A stretch of 37,645 nt of DNA from Alphaproteobacteria bacterium (GTDB lineage Bacteria > Pseudomonadota > Alphaproteobacteria > JACAEB01), in contig JACKLE010000014.1 in NCBI GenBank assembly GCA_024236075.1, positions 1 to 37,645 on the forward strand, in the 5' to 3' direction. Positions within the stretch are counted from its first letter, which is position 1; each line of letters starts with the position of its first letter. The notes beneath the pieces are model-generated. The model did no database searches and was not told the DNA's origin. It saw only the letters and a list, made by a program, of their open reading frames with translations. This document shows, piece by piece, positions 1 through 7,559 of this stretch. The translations under genes and the position numbers were made by a program.

Positions 1-29
1 TCGAGTTCAAGGAAGGCAAGATCAAGTAG
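1..29 (+). CDS. rpmG: 50S ribosomal protein L33, C-terminal end only
   Basis: Only the last eight codons and the TAG stop are present; they read EFKEGKIK. Alphaproteobacterial L33 proteins end in a very similar His-Val-Glu-Phe-Lys-Glu-x-Lys-Ile-Lys, and rpmG commonly lies beside pleD in this group, facing it as here. The protein is a small structural component of the large ribosomal subunit. Identification rests on this short tail plus synteny, so it is strong but not proven; the gene starts upstream of the window. Confidence 0.8.
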
Positions 30-52
30 GTCGATGCCTTCGAGACCTTTCG

Positions 53-79
53 AAAGGCGGTGCGGTGGCGCCGCCTTTT
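53..79. terminator. Bidirectional intrinsic terminator between rpmG and pleD
   Basis: An 11-bp stem (53-63 with 68-78, one G-T wobble) encloses a four-base GGTG loop. The stem begins AAAGGCGG and ends CCGCCTTT, so a T-run follows it on the plus strand and, through the AAA side, on the minus strand too. It lies between the convergent rpmG and pleD genes and can terminate both. Confidence 0.8.
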
Positions 80-92
80 GCGTTTTGGGGCC

Positions 93-1469
93 TCAGGCTG
101 CCGCCGCGACGACGCGGTTGCGGCCGTCGCGCTTGGCGCGATAGAGCGCGTCGTCGGCGCGCTTCAGGAGCTTCTCGGCAGTGTCCGAGGCCCCCTCGCA
201 CGCCGTAACTCCGATCGACACCGTGACCTGGAGCCCGCCCGAGGCGTTCGACACCCAGAAGGGGCGCGCCTCGACATCCTTCCTCAGGCGCTCCGCGATC
301 TGATAGGCGAAGGAGAGATCCGTGTCGGGCATCGCTACCACGAACTCCTCGCCGCCATAGCGGCACGCAAGGTCGATGCCGCGCGTGTTGAGCGCGATCC
401 GGCGGGCGAACTCGGCCAGCACCTCGTCGCCCACGTCGTGGCCGTAGGTGTCGTTGACCCGCTTGAAGAAGTCGATGTCGAGAATGAGGAAGGACATCGG
501 CTTGCCCGTCGAGACCGCGTTGTCGAGCAGGGTCTTCAGATGGCTGACGAGATAGCGGCGGTTGTAGAGCCCGGTGAGCTGGTCCGTGATCGCCATCTCG
601 AGGGAGAGCTGCAGATTCTGCTTCAGCCGGTCGGCATAGCGCTTGCGGCGAAGCTGGGTGCGCACGCGCGCCGTGAGCTCGTTGCGGTCGATCGGCCGCA
701 CGAGATAGTCGTTGACCCCCATTTCCAGCGCGCGCGCGAGCTTGCGCGTGTCGTTGTCCTGGATGAGGGCGAGGATCGGCACGTTGCGCGCGCGCTCCGA
801 GGAGCGGATCTGCGAGCAGAGGCGCAGGCCGTCGGCCTTCTCGAGCGCCAGCGAGACGATGAAGAGGTCGAAGTCCGCGCCGCGCATCTGGACGAGCGCG
901 CTCTCGACATCGGACTCGACCTTCACCTCATGGCGCTGTCCGAGCGTCTCCTCGATGGTCCTCGCGGACGGCGCGCGGTCCTCGACGACGAGGATGTGGC
1001 CCTTGAGCTGATCGTCGTCCGCGCCGACCACGACCGGGTCGTCGAGAATCCCCAGCGACTGCCCGGTGATCTGGCGCATCCGGAGCTCGTCCGTCATCAT
1101 CTTGAGACGGACGAGGCTGCGCACGCGCGCCATGAGGGCGAGCTCGTCGACGGGCTTGGTCAGAAAATCGTCCGCGCCCGCCTCGAGGCCATGGACGCGG
1201 TCCGCAGGCTGATCGAGCGCGGTCACCATGACGATCGGAATGTGTGCGGTGTCGGGCGAGCCCTTGAGGCGGCGGCAAACCTCGAAGCCGTCCATGCCGG
1301 GCATCATCACGTCGAGAAGGACGATGTCGGGCGGCTCGTTCTTCACGATCTCGAGCGCCTGCTCGCCGCGATAGGCGGTCGCTACCTCGAAATATTCCGC
1401 CGTGAGCTGGGCTTCCAACAGCTTCACGTTGGCCGGAACGTCGTCGACCACCAGAACGCGCGCGGACAT
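93..1469 (-). CDS. pleD: PleD-type response regulator diguanylate cyclase
   Basis: This 458-residue protein has the PleD architecture. The first receiver domain (about 1-120) has the acidic pair at 9-10, phospho-acceptor Asp53 and Lys105. The second receiver (about 157-275) has Ser206 where the acceptor Asp would be, so it is likely a dimerisation adaptor. A GGDEF domain (about 290-455) carries active-site GGEEF at 372-376 and an inhibitory-site RxxD (RGID) at 363-366. PleD makes c-di-GMP from two GTP after phosphorylation and promotes the swarmer-to-stalked or equivalent polar transition. The ATG at 1469 was chosen because it begins directly at the receiver fold; the frame stays open further upstream but that stretch overlaps divK. 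It lies 11 bp downstream of divK, clearly one operon. Confidence 0.97.
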   Translation of the reverse strand: MSARVLVVDDVPANVKLLEAQLTAEYFEVATAYRGEQALEIVKNEPPDIVLLDVMMPGMDGFEVCRRLKGSPDTAHIPIVMVTALDQPADRVHGLEAGADDFLTKPVDELALMARVRSLVRLKMMTDELRMRQITGQSLGILDDPVVVGADDDQLKGHILVVEDRAPSARTIEETLGQRHEVKVESDVESALVQMRGADFDLFIVSLALEKADGLRLCSQIRSSERARNVPILALIQDNDTRKLARALEMGVNDYLVRPIDRNELTARVRTQLRRKRYADRLKQNLQLSLEMAITDQLTGLYNRRYLVSHLKTLLDNAVSTGKPMSFLILDIDFFKRVNDTYGHDVGDEVLAEFARRIALNTRGIDLACRYGGEEFVVAMPDTDLSFAYQIAERLRKDVEARPFWVSNASGGLQVTVSIGVTACEGASDTAEKLLKRADDALYRAKRDGRNRVVAAAA

Positions 1470-1480
1470 GCGAAATCCCT

Positions 1481-1855
1481 TTAGTCGAGGAAGCGGCGCA
1501 CGGTGTCGAGGAACTGCACAACCGAGATGGGCTTGGCGATATAGGCTTCGCACCCGCCTTCGCGGATCTTCTCCTCGTCGCCCTTCATCGCGAAGGCGGT
1601 GACGGCGACCACGGGAATGTTCTTCAGGCTCTCGTCCTCCTTCAGCCATTTGGTGATCTCGAGGCCGGAGACCTCGGGAAGCTGAATGTCCATGAGGATG
1701 AGATCGGGATGGTGATCGCGCGCGATGGTTAGCGCCTCGAGGCCGTCCCGCGTCTGGAGGGTCTCGTAGCCGTGCGCGTCCAAAAGGTCGTGGAAGAGCT
1801 TCATATTGAGCTCGTTGTCCTCCACGATGAGTACCTTCTTGGCGGTCGCCGTCAT
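1481..1855 (-). CDS. divK: DivK single-domain response regulator
   Basis: This 124-residue protein is a stand-alone receiver domain with Glu12-Asp13, phospho-acceptor Asp56 (in LILMD), Thr86 and Lys108 (in AKPIS), and no output domain. DivK is the essential polar regulator that, when phosphorylated, controls the DivJ/PleC kinases and inhibits the CckA-CtrA pathway through DivL. Its length and its position immediately upstream of pleD match the classical divK-pleD operon. It is transcribed divergently from the ROK kinase across 123 bp; I found no convincing GANTC or CtrA-type site in that gap. Confidence 0.97.
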   Translation of the reverse strand: MTATAKKVLIVEDNELNMKLFHDLLDAHGYETLQTRDGLEALTIARDHHPDLILMDIQLPEVSGLEITKWLKEDESLKNIPVVAVTAFAMKGDEEKIREGGCEAYIAKPISVVQFLDTVRRFLD

Positions 1856-1978
1856 GGTGCCGGAGGCCCTTTCTTGAGCGCCGCTGGAAACGCTGCGGCG
1901 CCCGGTTGACCCTGGGAATTGGCGGCATTAGAGCCCAATATTCTTAACCAACACCTTAACGGGGGGACCGTGGGGACA

Positions 1979-2890
1979 ATGCGCATCGGCGTGGACATGG
2001 GCGGAACGAAGATCGAGCTCGTCGCGCTTGCGGATGACGGCGAGCTGCTCTCGCGCGAGCGCATCGCGACGCCGCGCGGAGACTACGAGGGCACGGTGCG
2101 CGCCATCGCCGGACTTGTCGCCGCGCACGAGGCGCGCCTCGGACAAAGGGCGAGCGTCGGCGTCGGGATACCGGGCTCCCTCGACCCGACGAGCGGGCTC
2201 GTGCAGAACGCGAACTCCACCTGGCTCATCGGAAAGCCCTTCGACCGCGACCTCGGGAAGGCGATGGACCGCACGGTGCGCATGGCGAACGACGCGAACT
2301 GCTTCGCCCTTTCCGAGGCCGTCGACGGCGCGGGCGCCGGCAAGCGCGTGGTCTTCGGCGTCATTCTGGGCACCGGTTGCGGGTCCGGCATCGTGGTCGG
2401 CCGCCAGGTCATCGAAGGCCTCAATCGCGCGGCCGGCGAGTGGGGCCATATGCCCCTCCCCTGGCAGACGGAGGGCGAATATCCCGGGCCGATCTGCTGG
2501 TGCGGCCAGGTCGGCTGCCTCGAGACCTGGATCTCGGGCTCCGGCCTCGAGCGGGACCACGAGGCTCATGCGGGCGAGGAGCTCGCCGCCAGCGAGATCG
2601 TCGCGCGCGCCGGAGAGGGCGAGCCCAAGGCGGCCTCGAGCCTCAAACGCTACGAGGATCGCCTGGCGCGCGCGCTCGCGGTCATCGTCAATCTCGTGGA
2701 CCCGGACATAGTCGTGCTCGGTGGCGGCATGTCGAACGTGGCGAGCCTCTACGAGCGCGTGCCGCCCCTCATCGCGCCTCACGCTTTCGCGCGCGTGGTC
2801 CGTACACCCATCGTCAAGAACCGCCACGGCGATTCGAGCGGCGTGCGCGGCGCGGCCTGGCTCTGGCCCGAGAGCACCGCCGCGAGGTGA
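1979..2890 (+). CDS. ROK-family sugar kinase (fructokinase / N-acetylglucosamine kinase type)
   Basis: This 303-residue protein starts at an ATG preceded by GGGGAC. Residues 6-11 (DMGGTK) form the first ATP phosphate loop, Asp105 in ANDANC is the likely catalytic base, GTG at 131-133 is the second phosphate motif, and His157 with Cys173, Cys175 and Cys180 form the ROK zinc site (CxCGxxGCxE). ROK kinases phosphorylate hexoses in the cytoplasm. The sequence resembles the fructokinase (Mak) branch, but substrate cannot be fixed from sequence. An in-frame ATG at 1919 exists but would need a low-quality 20-residue extension. It ends 4 bp before the convergent eipB stop. Confidence 0.93.
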   Translation: MRIGVDMGGTKIELVALADDGELLSRERIATPRGDYEGTVRAIAGLVAAHEARLGQRASVGVGIPGSLDPTSGLVQNANSTWLIGKPFDRDLGKAMDRTVRMANDANCFALSEAVDGAGAGKRVVFGVILGTGCGSGIVVGRQVIEGLNRAAGEWGHMPLPWQTEGEYPGPICWCGQVGCLETWISGSGLERDHEAHAGEELAASEIVARAGEGEPKAASSLKRYEDRLARALAVIVNLVDPDIVVLGGGMSNVASLYERVPPLIAPHAFARVVRTPIVKNRHGDSSGVRGAAWLWPESTAAR

Positions 2891-2894
2891 CGGA

Positions 2895-3716
2895 TCAGCA
2901 CTTCGGCAGGGCGAGAAGCTCGATCGACTGAAGCCGTCCGAAAACGGAGAAATCGCCGTAGTCGAGATGAACCTCGTCGCTGACGCCGTTCGCGTAGAGA
3001 CGGAAGCGCACCTCGTAGCGCGCAACGCCTTCGCCGACCGCGAGGTCGTAGTAGCTCAGGGTGACGGGCCAGGAGGCGATGCCGTCCAGAACCTGAAGCG
3101 AGGGATCGCCCTCGGGTCGGCCCGCGGCGGCGTCCTTCTTCGCTCCGATGAAGACGACGACGTGATAGATCTCGTCCGCCTCGCCGCCTTCGAAGAGCAC
3201 GACGTCGACCCAATGCTCGCCCGCGAGCGCGGCGTCGAGGACCTTGTAGGAAAGCTCGTTCGGAAAGACCGCGCGCGCATCCAGCGCGCCTTTCGCCTTC
3301 CGCGGAGCTCGGTAGACGATCTCGCCGGGCGAGCCCTTGCGCGCCGCGCCTTCGACGCGGTCGACGATCTCGTCGTCCGTCTTCGTGGTCATGCTGAAGC
3401 GCAGGGTCGAAAAGTCGCGCGCCTCGAACGAGTTGGAGGTCAGGTCCGTGGTGCCCACCTCGCCCTCGCCGCCCCACAGCCGCGTGAGGATGCGCTGATC
3501 GGTGACATAGCCCTCGCAGGTCTCAGCCCATTTGAGGTAGATGGCGCCGTCGACCGCGCCCACGGACGCGCCCTCGTTGGCCTCGTCGAGCGAAAGCGCG
3601 TAGAGCGCCTTGTGCGGCGCCATGGCGACCGGACCGGCGAAGACGAAGGACGGCGCGGCTAGGAGGAAGGCCAAGGCCGCGACCGCGGCTCCCGACCTAC
3701 AGGCAGGGCGGCGCAT
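2895..3716 (-). CDS. eipB: EipB / DUF1849 periplasmic cell-envelope integrity protein
   Basis: The 273-residue product begins with a signal peptide (Arg-rich start, hydrophobic core about 10-24, Ala-rich cleavage region ending near FVFAG). The mature part has the DUF1849 layout: an HKALY stretch at the start, a Cys at 67 (TCEGY) and a final Cys at 273. In Brucella EipB (from memory) the equivalent two cysteines form a disulphide that stabilises a beta-spiral domain, and loss of the protein sensitises cells to envelope stress. The ATG at 3716 is chosen because it gives a clean signal peptide; the open frame continues to 3941 without one. The GGDEF gene is divergent, 269 bp away. Confidence 0.88.
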   Translation of the reverse strand: MRRPACRSGAAVAALAFLLAAPSFVFAGPVAMAPHKALYALSLDEANEGASVGAVDGAIYLKWAETCEGYVTDQRILTRLWGGEGEVGTTDLTSNSFEARDFSTLRFSMTTKTDDEIVDRVEGAARKGSPGEIVYRAPRKAKGALDARAVFPNELSYKVLDAALAGEHWVDVVLFEGGEADEIYHVVVFIGAKKDAAAGRPEGDPSLQVLDGIASWPVTLSYYDLAVGEGVARYEVRFRLYANGVSDEVHLDYGDFSVFGRLQSIELLALPKC

Positions 3717-3985
3717 GGGCAGGCAACTCCAGCTCTCCCGCCCGCAGGACCGGGCGGCGAATGAGCCCCGAGGCGGGCCGACATGGCATCTTGGGCAAAG
3801 ACTCGGGTGAAAGAAAGGCCGGCCCCTCGGAACCTCTTGCCGGGCCCGCACCCCGCCATGCCCGGCAGAAGCTGCCCTCCACCGGCCCCCGAAGCGCCAA
3901 AAACCCGGAGATCTCGCGGCTCCGGGCCCTGGCACTCCCATTGCTCCGGGCCTGGTCCTGGACGCCCATCCGGAGCCTGCCCACC

Positions 3986-4693
3986 ATGTTCGAGCTCGTG
4001 TCCGACTTCGGCGAACCCGCCAACGACGAACCCGTACGCCTGCAGCGCCTAGTCGACCGTCTGCGCCAGGACGTCACCCGCGGCATCGGCGAGGAGGACG
4101 GCCTGCCGCCGTCGATCGCCGAGCGCCTTTCGGCTCTTGCGGAGGCGGTGCAGAGCCATGTTCGCACCCAGGCCGAGGAGATCGCGCGCCTCAAGGCCCT
4201 CGCCTTGTGCGACCCGCTGACCGGCCTTCTGAACCGGCGCGGCTTCGAGGACGCGCTCACGCGCGCCCTCGCCGCGTCGCGCCGGCACGGCGAGCGGGGC
4301 CTTCTCGCCGTGCTCGACCTCGACGGATTCAAAGCCGTGAACGACACGCATGGCCACGCGGCCGGAGATGCGATCCTGTGCGCCGTCGCACGCCAGCTCA
4401 AGGCTCCGATCCGCGCGACGGACTTCGCGGCCCGGCTGGGCGGAGACGAGTTCGCGGTGCTCTTCGTCAATTGCAGCCCCGAGGGCGCCGAGGCTCGCAT
4501 CCAGGCGATCCAGAGAACGCTTGCCGCGATCTCGCTTCCCTGGGTCTCGGGGCCGCTTACGGTGCGCGCAAGCCTCGGCGTCGCCGCCTATGGGCCGCAG
4601 AGCGAGGCCGGCGAGCTCTTCGCGACGGCCGACCGGGCCATGTACGCCGAGAAGCGCCGCGCCCGCGTCGAGTGGCTGCGCCAGCCTGCCTGA
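3986..4693 (+). CDS. Diguanylate cyclase (GGDEF domain)
   Basis: The 235-residue product has an N-terminal helical region (about 15-70, probably a coiled coil) and a GGDEF domain from about 71. The active site GGDEF is intact at 152-156 and the product-inhibition site RATD at 143-146 is intact, so an active, feedback-inhibited cyclase making c-di-GMP is expected. No membrane or known sensor domain is visible. The ATG at 3986 has a CGGAG about 10 bases upstream; the frame is open back to 3761, so a longer N-terminus is possible. The 269 bp between this gene and eipB hold no other gene I can support; they contain one GANTC site near 3800. Confidence 0.9.
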   Translation: MFELVSDFGEPANDEPVRLQRLVDRLRQDVTRGIGEEDGLPPSIAERLSALAEAVQSHVRTQAEEIARLKALALCDPLTGLLNRRGFEDALTRALAASRRHGERGLLAVLDLDGFKAVNDTHGHAAGDAILCAVARQLKAPIRATDFAARLGGDEFAVLFVNCSPEGAEARIQAIQRTLAAISLPWVSGPLTVRASLGVAAYGPQSEAGELFATADRAMYAEKRRARVEWLRQPA

Positions 4694-4718
4694 GGCATCG
4701 CCTCCCATCGGATGCTAT

Positions 4719-4747
4719 GGTGCTCCGCCCCCTGCGAAGGAGCCACC
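4719..4747 (+). promoter_or_regulatory. Hairpin sequestering the Shine-Dalgarno of the ridA-like gene
   Basis: GGTGCTCC at 4719-4726 can pair with GGAGCCACC at 4739-4747, giving eight base pairs with a single bulged C and a 12-base loop. The right arm contains the GGAG Shine-Dalgarno and runs up to the ATG at 4748, so folding would hide the ribosome binding site. Pairing was done by eye; regulation is inferred. Confidence 0.4.
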
Positions 4748-5215
4748 ATGAGCGGTCGCATAGACGCGCGCCTCGACGAACTCGGGATCGTCCTGCCGAA
4801 GGCGCTTCCCCCCGCCGCGAACTATGTTCCCTTCACGCTCGCGGGGGGACTGCTCTTCGTTGCGGGCCAGGTCTCGGTCACGGCCGACGGGCGGCGCATC
4901 GTGGGCAAGGTCGGGGCCGACCTGACGCTCGAGGACGCTCATGAGGCGGCGCGGGCCTGCGCCATCAATCTCCTCGCCCAGGCGCGCCTTGCCTGCGGCG
5001 GCGATCTCGACCGCATCGCGGCCTGCGTCAAGCTCGGCGGCTTCGTCAACGCGACGGCGGACTTCACCGACCACCCCAAGGTCCTGAACGGAGCCTCGGA
5101 TCTCATGGTGGATGTCCTCGGCGAAAAGGGCCGCCACGCCCGCTTCGCGGTCGGCGCCGCGAGCCTGCCCTTCAACGTCGCGGTCGAAATCGATGGTGTC
5201 TTCGCCCTTGATTGA
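4748..5215 (+). CDS. RidA/YjgF/UK114-family protein
   Basis: This 155-residue protein has the Rid fold signature: an N-terminal NYVPFTLAGGLLFVAGQ strand pattern, a central helix (about 60-80), and a C-terminal HARFAVGAASLPFNVAVEI block. It belongs to the slightly longer Rid subgroup rather than canonical RidA of about 128 residues. Archetypal RidA deaminates reactive enamines/imines from PLP enzymes. The catalytic Arg of RidA is normally near the end of strand five; the Arg in GRHARFAVG precedes that block and I cannot assign it with certainty. The gene overlaps the next by 23 bp, implying translational coupling. Confidence 0.85.
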   Translation: MSGRIDARLDELGIVLPKALPPAANYVPFTLAGGLLFVAGQVSVTADGRRIVGKVGADLTLEDAHEAARACAINLLAQARLACGGDLDRIAACVKLGGFVNATADFTDHPKVLNGASDLMVDVLGEKGRHARFAVGAASLPFNVAVEIDGVFALD

Positions 5216-6005
5216 GTCGCGCGCGAGCGAGGCGCCGCAGGCGGACCGGCTCGCCTTTCTGACCGGCGCGCCAGTCGCGCATCGCGGCTTTCACGGTCCC
5301 GGCGTGCCCGAGAACTCGCTCGCCGCGATCGAGGCGGCCGTCGCTGCGGGCTTCGCGGTCGAAGTCGACCTCCAGTCGTCCCGCGACCATGTCCCTGTCG
5401 TCTTCCACGATTTTCGTCTCGAACGCCTCACGGGCGAAGCCGGGCCGCTGGCCGCGCGCGACGCATGCGAGCTCTCCGTCCTGCGCCTTCTCGGTACGGA
5501 GGAAAGAATTCCGGCGCTCTCCGACATGCTTGACCTCGTGCGCGGCCGCGTCCCGATCCTGCTGGAGGTCAAGACGGAGAGCCTGCGTCCGGGACCCTTC
5601 GAGTCCGCCATCGCCGCCGCGATGGCGACCTATTCGGGCCCGCTCGCGGTGATGTCGTTCAATCCCGTGGCCGCCGGCTATTTCGCCCATGCGGCGCCCG
5701 ACATTCCGCGCGGCCAGGTATCGTGTCGCTACACCGACTGGGGCAAGGCGGCCGGATCGGTCGTCGACCGCATCCTGCTGCAGCATCTTCTCGTGATGCG
5801 CATCTCGAAGCCCGATTTCATCGCCTATGCGCTGAAGGATCTCCACCGCCCGGCGCCGCAGCTCGCGCGACGGGCCGGCATGCCGCTTCTCACCTGGACC
5901 GTGAGGAGCCCGGCCGATGCGGCTCGCGGGCTGTCGCTCGCCGACAACATCATCTTCGAAGGGTTCGATCCGCGCACGGCGGGCCTTGCGGGCGGATCGT
6001 CATGA
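5193..6005 (+). CDS. Glycerophosphodiester phosphodiesterase
   Basis: This 270-residue GDPD-family protein has the hallmark active-site residues: HRG at 30-32, the EN pair at 40-41, Glu57 and Asp59 (metal ligands in EVDLQ), His72-Asp73, and a later LEVK metal ligand motif. Such enzymes hydrolyse glycerophosphodiesters to glycerol-3-phosphate and an alcohol. No signal peptide is visible, so it is probably cytoplasmic. The ATG at 5193 lies inside the end of the ridA-like gene (23 bp overlap), and the TGA overlaps the next ATG in an ATGA, so the three genes are one coupled operon. Confidence 0.92.
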   Translation: MVSSPLIESRASEAPQADRLAFLTGAPVAHRGFHGPGVPENSLAAIEAAVAAGFAVEVDLQSSRDHVPVVFHDFRLERLTGEAGPLAARDACELSVLRLLGTEERIPALSDMLDLVRGRVPILLEVKTESLRPGPFESAIAAAMATYSGPLAVMSFNPVAAGYFAHAAPDIPRGQVSCRYTDWGKAAGSVVDRILLQHLLVMRISKPDFIAYALKDLHRPAPQLARRAGMPLLTWTVRSPADAARGLSLADNIIFEGFDPRTAGLAGGSS

Positions 6006-7165
6006 CCGCTAAGCCGGCCCGCGCGCGCGTCGTCACCGGCCTCGGCGAGGTCGCGCCCGCTCTCTGGGACGCTCTCGGCGGAGAGGAGGGGCCACGGCAA
6101 AATCCCTTTCTGCGCCATGCCTTCCTCGCCGCCCTCGAGGAGTCGGGCTCGGTCGGACCCGGCACGGGCTGGACGCCCTCCCACCTTCTTCTCGAAGGCT
6201 CCGATGGCGCGCTTCTCGGCGCGGCGCCCATGTACTTCAAGAGCCACAGCCAGGGCGAATACGTCTTCGACCATGGCTGGGCGGAAGCCTTCGAGCGCGC
6301 CGGAGGGCGCTACTATCCCAAGCTCCAGATCGCCGTGCCCTTCACGCCCGTCACGGGACGCCGCCTGCTCCTCGCCCCGAATGCCGATGCCGCGGCCGGC
6401 GAGCAGGGCCTCGTCGCCGGCGCGACGGCCTTCGCGACGCGCCTCGGCGTCTCGTCGATCCATCTCACCTTTCTCACGGAAGGCGAATGGCGCCGCCTCG
6501 GCGCGGCGGGGTTTCTTCAGCGGACGGACCAGCAGTTCCACTGGATCAACGAGGGCTACCGCTCCTTCGACGATTTCCTCGCCGCCCTTTCCTCGCGCAA
6601 GCGCAAGCTCGTGCGCCGGGAACGCGCGGCGGTGGCGGATGCCGGGATCGCCTTTCGCTGGCTCACGGGCTCCGATCTCACCGAGAGCGTCTGGGACACG
6701 TTCTTCGCCTTCTACATGGACACCGGCAGCCGCAAATGGGGCCGCCCCTATCTCACGCGGGAGTTCTTCTCGCGCCTGAGCGATGCCATGGGAAAGGCCG
6801 TCCTCCTCGTTCTCGCCGAGCGCAACGGAGCGCCGATCGCCGGCGCGCTCAACCTCATCGGCACGAGCACGCTTTTCGGACGCTATTGGGGAACGTTGGA
6901 GGACCACGCATTCCTCCATTTCGAGACCTGCTACTACCAGGCCATCGACTATGCCATCGCGCACGGGCTCTCGCGTGTCGAGGCGGGCGCGCAGGGGCCG
7001 CACAAGCTCGCGCGCGGCTATCGTCCGGTCACGACCTATTCGGCGCACTGGATCGCCCATCAGGGTCTGAAGGATGCCGTCGCCCGCTACCTCGTCGCCG
7101 AACGCGCGGCGGTCGCGGAAGAGCACGAGATGCTGGAGGAGCACCTGCCCTTCCGTCACGGCTGA
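6002..7165 (+). CDS. FemAB-like / GNAT N-acyltransferase (PF04339-type)
   Basis: This 387-residue protein starts at an ATG overlapping the GDPD stop (ATGA). It shows the PF04339 features: NPFLRHAFLAALE near the N-terminus, the YPKLQIAVPFTPVTG block, SSIHLTFL, and a C-terminal GNAT-like half with GALNLIG, YWG, HFETCYYQ and EAGAQGPHKLARGY. Members are related to Fem peptidoglycan aminoacyltransferases and are usually annotated as putative peptidoglycan-related acyltransferases, but the substrate is unproven. It has no membrane segment. Confidence 0.85.
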   Translation: MTAKPARARVVTGLGEVAPALWDALGGEEGPRQNPFLRHAFLAALEESGSVGPGTGWTPSHLLLEGSDGALLGAAPMYFKSHSQGEYVFDHGWAEAFERAGGRYYPKLQIAVPFTPVTGRRLLLAPNADAAAGEQGLVAGATAFATRLGVSSIHLTFLTEGEWRRLGAAGFLQRTDQQFHWINEGYRSFDDFLAALSSRKRKLVRRERAAVADAGIAFRWLTGSDLTESVWDTFFAFYMDTGSRKWGRPYLTREFFSRLSDAMGKAVLLVLAERNGAPIAGALNLIGTSTLFGRYWGTLEDHAFLHFETCYYQAIDYAIAHGLSRVEAGAQGPHKLARGYRPVTTYSAHWIAHQGLKDAVARYLVAERAAVAEEHEMLEEHLPFRHG

Positions 7166-7254
7166 GGCGTCGCTCCTCTGCGACCCGCCACGGCCGGCGT
7201 CAATCCCGGAGAAGCCAGGCAGTCGCGCATCGGACCTCAGTCCCTTCTGACGCG

Positions 7255-7554
7255 CTAGGGCGCGCTGTCGGGCCCGTCCTCCTTCTTCTGGCGCGCCTCC
7301 TTGTCGGGATCGGTTTCCTCGAAAGGACGGCGCGCCTCCTTCGGCAGGTGCTTTTCCGCCTCGCGAACGGTCTTGTCGACGGTGCGCACGCGCGCGCGCA
7401 GGCGGCGAAACCACTTGGCCGCGCGCCGGTTCGTCGAGATGAGGAGCGCAAGGCCGAGGCCCACGAGGACGAACCCGAAAGGCGTCGGCAGCACCATCCA
7501 CACAAGGCCGACGGCCAGAAGGAGCCAGGCGAGGATCTCGCCGACGAGGCGCAT
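7255..7554 (-). CDS. Small two-helix inner-membrane protein
   Basis: The 99-residue product has two predicted membrane helices (about 5-22 and 26-40) joined by a Pro-rich turn (LPTPFG), then a basic stretch (about 42-60) and a highly charged C-terminal tail. The turn resembles the PGPGW family of small membrane proteins, but the central residues differ, so that link is weak. It begins 5 bp after the SDR stop, so the two probably share a transcript. Function is unknown. The 89 bp between its stop and the FemAB-like stop hold nothing beyond a short GTCGC/GCGAC hairpin. Confidence 0.75.
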   Translation of the reverse strand: MRLVGEILAWLLLAVGLVWMVLPTPFGFVLVGLGLALLISTNRRAAKWFRRLRARVRTVDKTVREAEKHLPKEARRPFEETDPDKEARQKKEDGPDSAP

Positions 7555-7559
7555 CGGTC

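Noticed and set aside
60..1484. Long plus-strand open frame opposite pleD
   Set aside because: It is the complement of pleD in a GC-rich genome, where stop codons are rare. No recognisable domain, no ribosome binding site, and the repetitive Arg/Glu/Ala composition is typical of antisense frames.
1906..1933. Plus-strand promoter for the ROK kinase (TTGACC...TTAGAG)
   Set aside because: The -10 matches the consensus at only two positions, so I did not list it.
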